A DNA stretch of 64,000 nucleotides from Manihot esculenta (GCF_001659605.2 NC_035164.2:24090665-24154664); one strand, 5' to 3'; positions 11,705 to 23,087 are shown, numbered from the stretch's first letter. The notes: generated by a model not told the origin, from the sequence alone. Program-made: numbers and translations.

Positions 11705-13255
11705 CTACCCGCAGAGATGAGAGATCACTCTCTCTCTACTTGGATTTCTATAATCCACGGCTATTGCTCTCGAGTTCTTTCCCGGCGCACTAACCTTTAA
11801 TGACTCACTCGTCTCTGACCATCTAACTCTATTACACTTTACTATTTTCACATCAACTGATAGTCTATACACATCAGAACACTCAAAAGTGAGTTTACCT
11901 GGCACCATTGTGTTCCGTGTGTCTGTCTCTGGCTGCTCCTGGGTGAAAATCCGAGCCGGAACTAACGGACTTCCACTTAAGGCACCTCCTGAAGAAGGGA
12001 CTACCCCTCTTTCTCTACCTCTGCCCTGCACCGAGGCTGGAGCTTCTGGTGGAATTATATTGTCTGCGGATGTCTGTGGGAACTGTGCTGACATGACCGT
12101 AATGGGACACTCTCGTGCCATGTGCCCCTCCTGTCCGCACCTGAAACATGCTGTTGTCCCAGCCCGACATACGCCTTTGTGCCTCCTACCGCACCTCGCA
12201 CAGCTAGAACTATCCCAACCAGAACTCGAACCCTCGCGAAAACCCATGCCAAACTGTACCCTATTCCAGAACTCTCTTTTCTTTGACCCTTTCAGGCCTC
12301 TCACTTTCTTTTTATTCTTTGCAGCAGCCTCACCCAAAGGAAAACGATCACTAGTCTCTGGGTAAGTTTCTACACTCATGTTTTCTGTCTGCTCAGGCTG
12401 CGCAAATTCACTCTCCTTACGCTCCCTTGGGCTCTCTGGACAAACCCATCCTGTAAACTCTGAAGCAAACTGCTCACAGGATAAGCGTTCTACCCTCGGG
12501 TCCACATGCTGGGTGAACCATTCCCTTGCCTTCGCACATTTCAATGTAACCCCTGCCATCTGTATGGCTCTACTCTCATTAGCTCCCAACTCATCGGTTA
12601 TCAGCTTAACCATTCTAAGATACTCAACAGGGTCATCACCAGTCTCAAATGTGGGAACATCCAACCTCAAATAAGCTGTCATCTGCACCATACTTTCCCC
12701 AGGTGAACTAGGCTTGGGTGTTTGGACAATTGGGGCTACTGGTTCTCCTGGTGGTGGAGGAGATGCAACATGCCCTAGGTTAGGGTTTACTGACCCTGGG
12801 TAACAAAAGAAGGGTGGAAACATGGTATACTGTGAATATGACGGGTAAAAGGAAGGATAAGGCATAAAGGTGGGATATGGGTTATATCTAGGAAACTCTG
12901 ATGTCCCTCTCATCGGGTACTCTGCCCCCCACTGATAGGGTGGCTACTGAGGTGGCACAAACCTCGAGGCCTGAGTGCCTCCTTGGGACTCACCCATATC
13001 TCCTCCCAACCTACTCCTGCCACAGCTACCATCTCTACTCTGCTCATCCTCCTCTCCTTCTCTCCGATACCCTGACATACTACTCTGAACAACTCCCCTT
13101 CTACTCTCATCAACAGACCTTCTAGGGTCCCTTGATGTACCTTCTCTGCTTAAACTATCTGATGTTGCCCTTTGCAGAACGGGGAGATGAGCATCCATGT
13201 CCTCATCCTCCGGCGGAGCTCCTGTCAATCTCGCAGATCGACGAGTTCCTCTCAT
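11705..13255 (-). pseudogene. Element B gag, one amber codon and an internal deletion
   Basis: A 517-codon frame starts at [10 protein letters not shown] (ATG at 13255). It contains the acidic/Arg-rich N-terminus, a Pro/Tyr-rich segment, the capsid-like core (DDPVEYLRMVKLITDELGA) and a CCHC knuckle ([14 protein letters not shown], 12107-12148), and ends just inside the protease start (ECSDVYRL). One in-frame TAG lies at 12944-12946. About 90 residues of the late capsid region are missing between the MSVETYPETSDRF and AAAKNKKK segments. An acceptor-like TTTTTCAG (AG at 13263-13264) precedes the ATG. Gag is much better kept than the pol ghosts, which suggests selection on gag or its later replacement. 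Whether the amber is read through is unknown. Confidence 0.85.
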
Positions 13256-13514
13256 CCTGCCTCTGAAAAAGCACAACAGCACACACAATATCATCAAATG
13301 ATCCATGTGAAAACACATGAATCCTTAACACATATCAAACATATCACTAATGCACATGCAACTCATCATGGCATTTCACATCAGCATGCAAGACAGGACT
13401 CCACATCCTATCCTAGTGGACATGATTTTAACTTATTGTGCTTTCCTTCCTATACAAGACAACACCTCTTTCCGATGTGGGATATCCCAACACACCGTAC
13501 TCTTGAGGCCCTAT

Positions 13515-13526
13515 GCTCTGATACCA
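13515..13526 (-). promoter_or_regulatory. Primer-binding site of B
   Basis: GCTCTGATACCA is the reverse complement of TGGTATCAGAGC and lies 3 nt from the 5' LTR. Confidence 0.92.
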
Positions 13527-14259
13527 ATCTGTAACGACCCGGAAACCGGTACCACTCAGTAACGGTCCGAACCATCACTGGCACTAGGATCCAGATCGGC
13601 TTAAGGCCGCCGGGACCCGTAGCAAGCCGACTATACTCTCTGTGTACCTGATAAATCCCATACATGATACAAAGATATTCAACAATCCTGTAAAACTTTG
13701 TAGGCTTAACTACTGCTACTCAGATATCGCAATCTGAAATGGCCCTCAGGGCCTATACCAGGGACTACTATCTGCTGTGGATCAAGGGATTGAAACCCTT
13801 TTACTCTGTAACACAATCCACTGGTATCACATCAAAGCCATACATTAAGCCTAACTCACACATTTCTCATCAAGAAACGTAAAACAGGATTCATGTACAA
13901 GGGATTAATCATACATCACACTATAGCAAGGATACTAGGAGTCTATCCAGTATACGACAGTACATATCTATACACATTACATTACCACTAATCTTTGAGT
14001 TACATCATGTCCACTACTTTATTACAATCATACATTCATGCATATCTTCCCTCTGTACTCTTGCTGACTTTAACTTCCCATAGCTATCTCAGAACCTGCA
14101 AAACTGGGGTTAAGGGAGTGGGATGAGCTACTACAGCCCAGTGAGGAGGAACAATAAAAACAGTTCATTCATTACATGCTCTCATGAAATGCATCACATC
14201 ACAAACATATCATCTCAAGGATGAATTTGTCACCAATAACCCTTAACTACATGTTATAA

Positions 14260-14455
14260 TAATGCCAACTGTGCCAAGGAGACTATGTCATCACCTGGTC
14301 TACACTTATCTCTCTGATATCATAACATGACCAACTGTGCCAAGGAGACGAGGTCTCACCTGGTCTACACTTAACTCTGATTTGACAGCCCAGCTGTCTC
14401 ACTCATAGTACCAGGAGCGACCTGGACTATCCAGGGGCGACCTGGTATGGCTATC
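14260..14455 (-). repeat. Hairpin repeats in B LTR
   Basis: Two copies of a unit running from GCCAAGGAGAC to CCTGGTCTAC are followed by two short perfect stems of CCAGG-(5 nt)-CCTGG (CCAGGAGCGACCTGG and CCAGGGGCGACCTGG). They occupy the same LTR position as the CCAGG units of the other families. Confidence 0.7.
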
Positions 14456-14663
14456 TCATGCCATATATCTGTATCTGCTCTCTGTCAAGGGCTAAGGATC
14501 ATCCAACATTCATCCACATAAACAACAACGTATATGCAATGCATCATCGTCGTGAAGTCTAATGCAATACAACCTAATACATAACATGGCAGTTTATGAT
14601 GCATGGATCATGCTAGAATCGTGTCATTTCTCAAGAGAAAATATGTAGTTTAGTTCCACTCAC

Positions 14664-14732
14664 CTCTAGCCAATGCTGGCTAACTCTGGGCCAACTCTAA
14701 CTCTGGAGCCTCCTCGGTTCCTCGGTCTAATC
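14664..14732 (-). other. Candidate leader exon inside LTR (B)
   Basis: A 69-nt block is bounded on the - strand by acceptor-like CTGTGTAG and donor-like AGAG|GTGAGTGG. It is homologous to the A, C, D and E blocks, including the core GAGGAACCGAGGA. The identical copy in the other LTR is at 8287-8355. Confidence 0.5.
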
Positions 14733-15795
14733 CTACACAGATGGACGTAAATGAGGTACTAAACATACTCTAACATAACTATGAACATCTCTCCAAAAAC
14801 CCTCTAAAACATCACAAAACATGCATGCAAAACAAGCAAAGGAAGGCTGGACAGGGCACCTTCGGCAGCACCTTCGGCGGCCGAATGTCTCCTCCAGAGA
14901 CGAAAGTCAGGCATGTTCGGCGGCCTAACTTGGACTTTCAGGGGCCGAACCTGAGTTTAGCCAGAACTCAGTTTCGTGCACAAGGACGCCTGCCAGTCCC
15001 TCCATCACCTGTTCAGACCTCAACACATGCATTTAACCCTTCTAAAACATGCATAATCACTTCAACAAGCCTAAGGGAGCTTCAAATAACTTTAAACTCT
15101 AACAAACAAGCTCACAAGACACACATCAAACATAAAGGATTCATAAACCCTATGATGCACATCTCATGCAAACTCATGCCTAGCTCCCTTTTCCCTTTAC
15201 AAAACTCATAAAAACATCATAAGAACCATGGATCAACACTTACCTCTTGAAGAACAAAGGCTGAGATGATCCAAACTCAAAGATATGGAGAAACCAAGCT
15301 TCAAAAGCTTCAAACGCCAAAACCTTGTTTCAAGCTCACAACTCTTCAAAACAAGGGTAAAACTCATTAAAACCGTGAAAGATTTGAAGAAAAACCATGC
15401 AAATACTTTAAGGAGATCAAGACCTCACCTAGGTCAGAAGGAGAGAAGAAACCTCCTCCTTTTTCTGCCACTCGGTGCCCTTATAGATGAGCAACCGCCT
15501 CAGGTTCGGCTGCCGAATCGCATGCAAAACCATGCAACCTTCGGGGGCCGAACTTAACCTTCGGGGGCCGAACATTGGGCACTTTCGGCGGCCGAACTTA
15601 ACATTCGGGGGCCGAACCTGGCCTTTGTCTCCAAAGCCTTTTCTCTTCAAAAATCAATCCGGTTTGATTCAAAACCTTTCAAACACTTAAAAACATTTTA
15701 GAAAACCTTTCTCTTACCCTTCTAGAAACCTCTGACATCCTCGAATTCCACCGGATGGTAGAAATTCCGATGTCCGACTCTAGCCGGGTATTACA

Positions 15796-15800
15796 CCAGC
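15796..15800. repeat. Right target-site duplication of B
   Basis: CCAGC, identical to 7148-7152. Confidence 0.93.
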
Positions 15801-15803
15801 CAC

Positions 15804-15810
15804 TATAAAA
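15804..15810 (+). promoter_or_regulatory. TATA box of A central LTR
   Basis: TATAAAA in the context CCACTATAAAAGGG. The same site in the 3' LTR is 23458-23464, in C 43653-43659 and in E 59243-59249. B inserted within a few bases upstream of this box. Confidence 0.8.
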
Positions 15811-16324
15811 GGGTCCCTTAGCCGAAAACGGGCGAGCTTTTTCTCATTTTCGGCCAAGGTGAGCTCTCCGCCGTCCCTCACCAATCTTTGATGTTCTTCC
15901 TCTAAATCTTTCAAGATTTTCATTTGTTTTAACTTGGTTTTGAAGATTTAAGCTTTTGAGCAAAGTTTTGGAGCTTGGAGGTTCAAGAACCCAATCTCTC
16001 CCAACTCCGAGTTTTTGGTCGTCTCTCTCGATCTTCAAGAGGTAAGAGCCGATCTTAAGCTCGTTTCATGTTTTAAGTAAGTTTTAAGTAGATCTATGGG
16101 TTAGAATGCATGTTTAGGTTATGGTTATGTTTATGGGTATAAATGTGTGTTCTTGATCAATGTGGATGCTTGATGTGTTGTAGATGGGGTTTATGTTGGT
16201 TTGAGGCCCCTAGGAACATGTATGCTTGTGTTGGTGTGTTGTAGAATAGGTTTGATGCATGTTTGAAAGGTTTGGAGGCGAAATGTGCAAAAGGAGCCAA
16301 GTTTCTGCCCTTTGGCAGAAACCA

Positions 16325-16568
16325 GGTTCGGCAGCCGAAGGATTTTCGGCCGCCGAACATGGCTGGGGAGGCAACCTTTCGGCTGCCAAAGCTTGCCCCC
16401 GAAAGGAGACTTTCGTCTCTGTCTGGCAGTTTCGGCCGCCGAAAGTGCCGCCGAACATGCATGAGTTTCGTCTCTGTCTGGGAGTTTCGGCCGACGAAGG
16501 TGCCGCCGAACCCGCCTGACTTTCGGCTCTGGAGGGACTTTCGGCCGCCGAACCTGCCGCCGAAAGTG
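16325..16568 (+). repeat. TTCGGCCGCCGAA palindrome array (A central LTR)
   Basis: There are about ten partly degenerate copies of the GC-rich palindrome TTCGGC(C/G)GCCGAA and half-sites, spaced irregularly by GAAAGT, CATGC and CGTCTCTG words. Comparable arrays lie at 9-253, 23981-24205, 27901-28078, 42866-43130 and 58515-58705 (U5 side), and at 6995-7138, 23278-23440, 27260-27370 and 59268-59425 (before TATA). Confidence 0.85.
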
Positions 16569-16682
16569 CCCTGTCCCGGCCTCCTTTGCATGTTTTTCCA
16601 TGATGTTTTAGGGGGTTTTTGGGGAGTAGTTTATAGTTATGTTCAGGTATGTTTGGTCCCTCATTTGAGTCCACCTGTGTAG

Positions 16683-16753
16683 GTTCGGACCCGAGGAACC
16701 GAGGACCCCAGCAGTGAGTCCAGCTGCTTCGGTGTTGTCAGAGTCAGCCAGAG
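16683..16753 (+). other. Candidate leader exon inside LTR (A, central copy)
   Basis: A 71-nt block between CTGTGTAG and CAGAG|GTGAGT. With the donor at 16042 and the acceptor at 17999-18000 it would give exons of about 210 nt and 71 nt before the gag exon. Confidence 0.5.
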
Positions 16754-17741
16754 GTGAGTGGAACTAAACTAAATCTTTTAAATTAAGAAATTAAATGTTT
16801 TATCATGTTTCATGCATCATGATTATACAATAGGATGATTGCATTAGTTTTCACGAATATGCCGCATTGCATCGATTGTTGTTGATGTGGGTGAATGTTG
16901 GATGACCCAATTAGTCCATGACAGGAAGACCAGGACCCCATTCTATGGCATGGCACAGAGTAAGGAAAGACCAGGACCCCATTCTACGGCCTGGCACAGT
17001 AATGGGACTCGAAGACCAGGAGCCCAGAGGAGGCCCTGGGATAATGGTAAGTAATGTATGTATGACAGGAAGACCAGGACCCCATGCTACAGCCTGGCAC
17101 AGAGTTAGCTTGGACTAATTGGTGACAAGTTCACCCAACCCTTATGTGAATTTTCTGTGTTATGATGCATCTCATTGGAGCATAGTGTTAATATGTTTTA
17201 TAGTTCAACTCACTGGGCTTTTAGCTCACCCCTCTCCCTTTTATCCCCAGGCTTGCAGGTACAGGATAGAAGAGGAGGTCGGTTAGAGTAAAGCTTGTTT
17301 ATGTAATAGATAGAATGTGGACATGACAAATCGTACTACGGTGTAATGTAAAAGTACAGTATAGTTATGTAATGATGTTTATGGATATTAGAGGTGTGCT
17401 TGACCATAGAATGTTGTTATCCCTTTTAATACATGATCTTGGATATTTTATGTCATTTATGCAAACCAACTCAACATATGTTATGTCACCCATTTGGGGG
17501 CACTGATGAGATCCCACTTAGGGATCAAGGTTTATGATTTATGTATATACAGTGCATGCACAGGTTGAGTATGGTTGATGTATATGGAAAGAAAAGTTTT
17601 AATTTTTATGTATGTTGTTGATCATGTATGGGATTATACAGGTTTACAGGTTAGATGTCAGGCTTGCTACGGGTCCCGGCGGCCTTAAGCCGATTTGGAT
17701 CCTAGCGCCGGTAGCGGTCCGATTTTCGGGTCGTTACAGAA

Positions 17742-17753
17742 TGGTATCAGAGC
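17742..17753 (+). promoter_or_regulatory. Primer-binding site of A2
   Basis: TGGTATCAGAGC lies 3 nt after the central LTR. Confidence 0.93.
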
Positions 17754-18009
17754 CCTAGGTTCATATGGTCGGACCTAGAGTGTCGGGCTCATAGATGTTA
17801 TAGAAGGTCAAGCACAATAGGAAAGATCATGTCCACTAGGATAGGATGTGGAGTCCTTTCTTGCATGATGATGTGAAATGCCATGATAATATGCATGTGC
17901 ATTAATGATATGCTATGATATGTGATGTGTGATGCAGGTTCATGTGTGCCCACATGAACCATATGATGCTAATGTTTATGTGATGTGTACTGTTTTTCAG
18001 AAAAACAGG

Positions 18010-21000
18010 ATGAAGGGAACTCGTCGATCAGCAAGATTGACTGGAGTGCCACCTGAGGATGAGGGCACGAGCGCCCGTCCTCCAGCATTGCCTAGGGCAA
18101 TGTCTAGTAGGTCTAGGAGAGACAGAGCAGTAAGAGACCCTAGAAGGTCTTTGGATCTGGGTAGGAGCAGATCAGTTAGAGGAACAGTTCAGGGAGGAGC
18201 GTCAGAGGACATAGGGGATGATAGGGATGTAGAGCAGAGGAGGGATGGCAGTCTGGGAGTTAGCATGTCAGAAGAAGGAATGGGGGAATCCCATGGAGGC
18301 ACTCAGGCCTCGGGATTTGTTCAGCCACCTTACTACCCACACTTCTCACAAAACCTTGGGTATTCGATGGGAGGCACATCGGATTACCCTAGCTTCACCC
18401 CTTATTCCATACAGATGCCATACCCACCATACTACCCACCATATTCACAATACCTAATGTATCCACCTCCACCTTACTATCCAAATCCAGAAAACCCTAC
18501 CTCAGAAAATGTTGTACCACCTCCACCGCCTACAGAACCAGCAGCCCCAGTTGCTCAGCCATCTAGACCTAGCTCAGCCAGGGGGAGCAAGGTTAAGATG
18601 ACTGACTACATGAAATTGGGTGCTCCTCAGTATGAAAAAGGGGATGACCCATTTGTATATCTTGAAAGGGTTAAAGTAATCACAGATGAGATTGGGGCCG
18701 ATGACAGTAGAGCCATTCAGATGGCCGGGTTCACGCTTAAGAAAAAGAAGGACGGGAGTGGTTCAAGAATTATGTGAACCTGAGAGTGGACAGCATGTCT
18801 TGGGAAGAGTTTGCAAACGAGTTTGCAGGATGGGCTTTTCCCAATAGTTCAAGGGAGCTGAAGATGATAGAGTTTGAACAGTTGAGGCAGACGGATGAAA
18901 TGAGTGTAGAGGAGTACACAGACAGATTTTTGGAGCTGTTGCCTTTTGCTGGGCAGAGTCTGGATACAGATTCGAAGAGGTCAAGAAGGTATGTCATGAA
19001 ACTTCATTCCAGGTATTCCTCCTTGATCCAGTCAGTGGACAGGGAGAGCTTCCATGCCATAGTAGATATGGCCAGGAAAATTGAGGCCAGTGCCATCATT
19101 CAGGGGACAGTTAAGCAGACAGTGGCACAGCCTTCTGGTTCTAAAACTCTGGGTGGGGGAAGATTATATCCCTCTACCCTGAGTGCAGCAGCTTCAGGCA
19201 GTAAGAGATGGGGTAAGCCCAAGGGTAAGAAGAATAAGTTCTGGAGTAAAGTCAAGTCCAGTCTGGGATTTGGGAGTGGCTCAAGCTCTGGTGCGGATAA
19301 TGCAGTTTGTGCGAGGTGTGGTAGGCCACACAAGGGAGTATGTCGGTTTGGGATGAACGCCTGTTTCAGATGTGGTCAGGAGGGGCATATGGCTCGAGAT
19401 TGTCCAAGAGCAGTCCCGATGGCTCAGTCCCAGCAGACAGCTTCAGGCAGTGTAGCGCAGCCAGCAGCTCCAGCCATGACTCAGCCCAGTGGCAGAGGTA
19501 GAGGGAGAGGGGCAGCCTCTTCTTCAGCGGGTTTCAGAGGTGAAGGTCCATCAGCTCCAGCACGGATCTTCACAATGACACAGCAGGAGGCAGATGCATC
19601 TAACACCGTGGTGGCAGGTAACTTAATCATTGGTTGTTCAGATGTGTATGCCTTGATGGACCCTGGTGCATCTCATTCTTTTATCGCTCCGAGAGCCGTG
19701 GGGAGGTTGGGTCTGATGACTTCTGGGTTAGAGTGTCCTCTCTGGGTCAATGGACCCAAGTGTGATCCATCTGTGGCAGAGTCAGTCTGCCAGTGTAGTC
19801 CTGTGTTTGTTGAGGGAAGATGCTTGTCCGCCGACCTAGTGGTTCTAGATTTGACAGATTTTGACGTCATTCTAGGGATGGACTGGTTATCTACCCATGG
19901 TGCTACCTTGGACTGCAGGGACAAGGTAGTCAGGTTCAGAGGTCAGGATGGGTCTGAAGTTGTCTTCAGAGGAGACAGGAGGGGTACACCTAGAGGTCTG
20001 ATATCAGCTCTTCAGGCTCGTAGGTTGCTCAGGAGGGGATGTCAGGGGTATTTGGCTCATGTGAGAGAGCTTAACAGTCAGGTTAGAGAGCCCGCCTTAG
20101 TGCCAGTGGTTAGAGAGTTCTTAGATGTGTTCCCAGACGAGCTGCCAAGTTTACCACCTGCTAGGGAGATAGAGTTCGAGATAGAACTGATGCCTGGAAC
20201 CCGACCGATCTCTATCCCTCCCTACAGGATGGCGCCAGCAGAATTGAAAGAGTTGAAGGAGCAGTTGCAGGAGCTGGTAGACAAGGGCTTCATCCGACCG
20301 AGTACCTCACCCTGGGGTGCTCCAGTATTGTTTGTGAGAAAGAAGGATGGATCCTTTAGACTTTGTATCGACTACAGGCAGTTGAACAAAGTCACTACCA
20401 AGAATGAGTACCCATTGCCAAGGATCGACGATCTATTCGACCAGCTAGCAGGAGCGGGTTGTTTCTCCAAAATAGATCTGAGGTCCGGGTATCATCAGTT
20501 GAGGATCAGGGAAGAGGACGTGCCAAAGACAGCTTTCAGGACCAGATATGGGCATTTTGAGTTCCTTGTGATGCCGTTCGGGTTAACCAACGCCCCTGCA
20601 GCATTCATGGATCTCATGAACAGAGTGTTTAGCCAATACCTGGATCACTTCGTTATTGTCTTCATAGATGATATCTTGGTGAATTCCAGGAATGCAGAGG
20701 AGCATGCCCATCATCTGAGGTTGGTTCTACAGACCTTGAGGGAACATGGCTTGTATGCCAAGTTCTCTAAGTGTGAGTTCTGGCTGAGGAGCATTTCATT
20801 CTTGGGGCATATGGTGTCAGAAAATGGTATAGAGGTACACCCCAAGAAGGTAGAAGCTGTGGCTAACTGGCCTAGACCCACTTCAGTGACGGAGATCAGG
20901 AGTTTCTTGGGTTTGGCAGGTTACTACAGGAGGTTCGTTCAGGACTTCTCGAAAATAGCAGCTCCTCTGACCAGACTAATAAGGAAGAATCAGAAGTTTA

Positions 21001-23003
21001 TGTGGACCGACCAGTGCGAAGAGAGTTTTGAAGAGCTTAAGAAGAGGTTGACTTCAGCACCAGTTTTAGCTCTGCCATCTAGTGATGAGGACTTTACAGT
21101 CTTTTGTGATGTGTCTCGTGTGGGACTGGATTGTGTACTGATGCAAAATGAGAGGGTGATTGCTTATGCTTCGAGGCAGCTAAAGAAGCATGAGTTGAAT
21201 TACCCCACACATGACCTTGAGATGGCGGCAGTAATCTTTGCACTCAAGATGTGGAGGCACTACCTCTATGAGGTAAAATGTGAGATCTTCACCGATCATA
21301 AAAGCCTGCAGTACATCCTGAGTCAAAGAGATTTGAACTTGAGACAGAGGAGATGGGTGGAGCTGCTGAGTGACTATGATTGCAAGATTCAGTATCATCC
21401 GGGTAAGGCGAATGTCGTGGCAGACGCCCTAAGCCGGAAGTCACTAGGCAGTCTATCCCACATCACGGCAGAGAGGAGACCAGTGGTGAAGGAGTTTTAC
21501 AAGCTCATTGATGAAGGTCTACAGTTGGAGTTGTCTGGTACAGGTGCCTTGGTTGCTCAGATGAAAGTGACACCCGTGTTTCTGGAGCAGGTGGCTCAGA
21601 AACAGTATGAGGACCCAGAATTAGTGAAGATTGCCAGGACTGTTCAGTCAGGCAAGGACAGTGAGTTCAGATTCGACAATAAGGGGATCCTCCGCTATGG
21701 GAGTCGATTGTGTGTACCAGATGACATAGGGCTAAAAGGAGACATTATGAGAGAGGCTCATAATGCAAGATACAGCATTCACTCCGGGGCCACCAAGATG
21801 TATCAGGATCTGAAAAAGGTTTATTGGTGGCCAGCTATGAAGAGAGAAGTGGCACAGTTTGTGTCAGCCTGCGAAGTGTGTCAGAGGGTGAAGCTGGAAC
21901 ATCAGAAGCCGGCTGGAATGCTTAACCCGCTACCTATTCCAGAGTGGAAATGGAAGAATATAGCTATGGACTTCGTAGTGGGGTTACCGGCAACGTCCAA
22001 CAGATTGGACTCCATATGGGTGATTGTGGACAGACTCACCAAATCTGCTCACTTCATCCCTGTCAGGAGTGGCTATTCTGTGGACAAGTTGGCGCAGGTG
22101 TATGTAGATGAGATCGTCAGACTGCATGGGGTTCCCGTTTCTATAGTGTCAGATAGAGGACCCCAGTTCACCTCCAGGTTTTGGCGGAGTCTACAGAATG
22201 CCATGGGTACTAGATTGGATTTCAGCACTGCCTTCCATCCACAGACAGACGGACAGTCAGAGAGGACCATCCAGACCATAGAAGATATGCTAAGAATGTG
22301 TGTGCTGGACTTTGGCGGTTCTTGGAGGTAGCATCTACCTTTGGTGGAGTTTGCCTACAATAACAGCCATCATGCTAGCATCGGGATGGCTCCATATGAA
22401 GCTTTATATGGAAGGAAGTGCAGGTCACCTGTTTGCTGGGAAGAAGTTGGAGAAAAGGCCTTGGCAGGGCCTGAGCTAGTAGAGATCACCAGCAGGGTGG
22501 TACCCCTAATCAGAGAAAGAATCAAGACGGCTGCAAGCAGACAGAAGAGTTATGCAGACATCCGCAGAAGGCAAGTAGAGTTTCAGGAGGGGGATCTGGT
22601 ATTGCTCAAGGTGTCTCCAATGAAAGGAGTGGTTCGGTTCGGGAAGAAGGGTAAGCTGGCTCCGCGGTACATCGGACCCTTTGAAGTCATGCAAAAGATT
22701 GGGAATGTATCGTACAAGCTGGATTTACCTGCTTCAATAGAGAGAATCCATCCGGTTTTCCATGTTTCAATGTTGAGGAAGTTTGTGTCAGATCCGGGCA
22801 AGGTTCTTAGTGAACCTGATGTGGAGATCCAAGAGGATCTCACCTATGTTGAGCAGCCGGTATGGATCCTAGACACCCAGATCAGGAAGCTGAGGAACAA
22901 GGAAATCCCGATGGTGAAAGTCCTTTGGAACCACCACAATCTGGAAGAGTGCACTTGGGAGACACGGGAGTCTATGCTCCGGCAATATCCTCATCTCTTT
23001 TAA
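18010..23003 (+). pseudogene. Element A2 gag-pol polyprotein, frameshift and nonsense
   Basis: This has the same domain order as A1: gag from ATG 18010 (reads [10 protein letters not shown]), CCHC 19362-19403, protease near 19654, RT FIDDI 20661-20675, RNase H, integrase and chromodomain to TAA 23001-23003. A 1-nt deletion in gag near 18750 (AAGGACGGG against AAGGCACGGG in A1) shifts the frame, and the gag frame ends about 30 nt later. The rest reads open from about 18774 to TAG 22329-22331 in integrase, a stop shared with A1. After it the C-terminus and an intact chromodomain continue to 23003. RT reads [11 protein letters not shown] instead of the usual [11 protein letters not shown], and RNase H reads DVSRVG instead of DASRVG. 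Non-functional. Confidence 0.95.
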
Positions 23004-23087
23004 GGTTAGTCTCTATGTGTTTTATGTGTATGATATGTTGTATGCCTTGCATGTGCTAGTTGAGGAACATTTGGGAACGAATGTTCT

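Larger units (their letters stand above)
7153..15795 (-). mobile_element. Element B: gag-only (TR-GAG-like) LTR retrotransposon
   Basis: An 8643-bp insertion runs opposite to A. Both LTRs are 2266 bp (7153-9418 and 13530-15795), aligned at a constant offset of 6377, with two differences found by eye (8383/14760 and 9196/15573). The insertion is flanked by a perfect CCAGC duplication, and has a PBS next to the right LTR and a PPT next to the left LTR. The 4.1-kb interior carries a gag frame but no intact pol, only decayed traces. That matches the described TR-GAG class (LTR elements coding only for gag), which must borrow RT and integrase from autonomous relatives. The near-identical LTRs mean a very recent insertion, so mobilisation in trans is inferred. 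Confidence 0.9.
13530..15795 (-). repeat. Element B 5' LTR
   Basis: A 2266-bp LTR, partner of 7153-9418. On the - strand: TATA-like box at 15479-15485, first donor-like site (GT at 15242-15243, 242 nt downstream), exon-like block 14664-14732, hairpin repeats 14260-14455. Confidence 0.95.
15801..17738 (+). repeat. Element A central LTR, right part
   Basis: It continues the LTR interrupted at 7152 and ends GGGTCGTTACA next to a PBS. It contains the TATA box, the donor-like site AAGAG|GTAAGAG (GT at 16042-16043), the palindrome array (16325-16568), the exon-like block (16683-16753) and hairpin repeats (16916-17103). Confidence 0.95.

Noticed and set aside
16157..16682. Overlapping open frames of 60-155 codons on both strands of the LTRs (also 23811-24324, 58354-58791, 27736-28155)
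   Set aside because: They arise because the TTCGGC(C/G)GCCGAA arrays lack stop codons in several frames. Peptides are low-complexity (FGGR, SAAE, RRPK), appear in all frames and change freely between copies.
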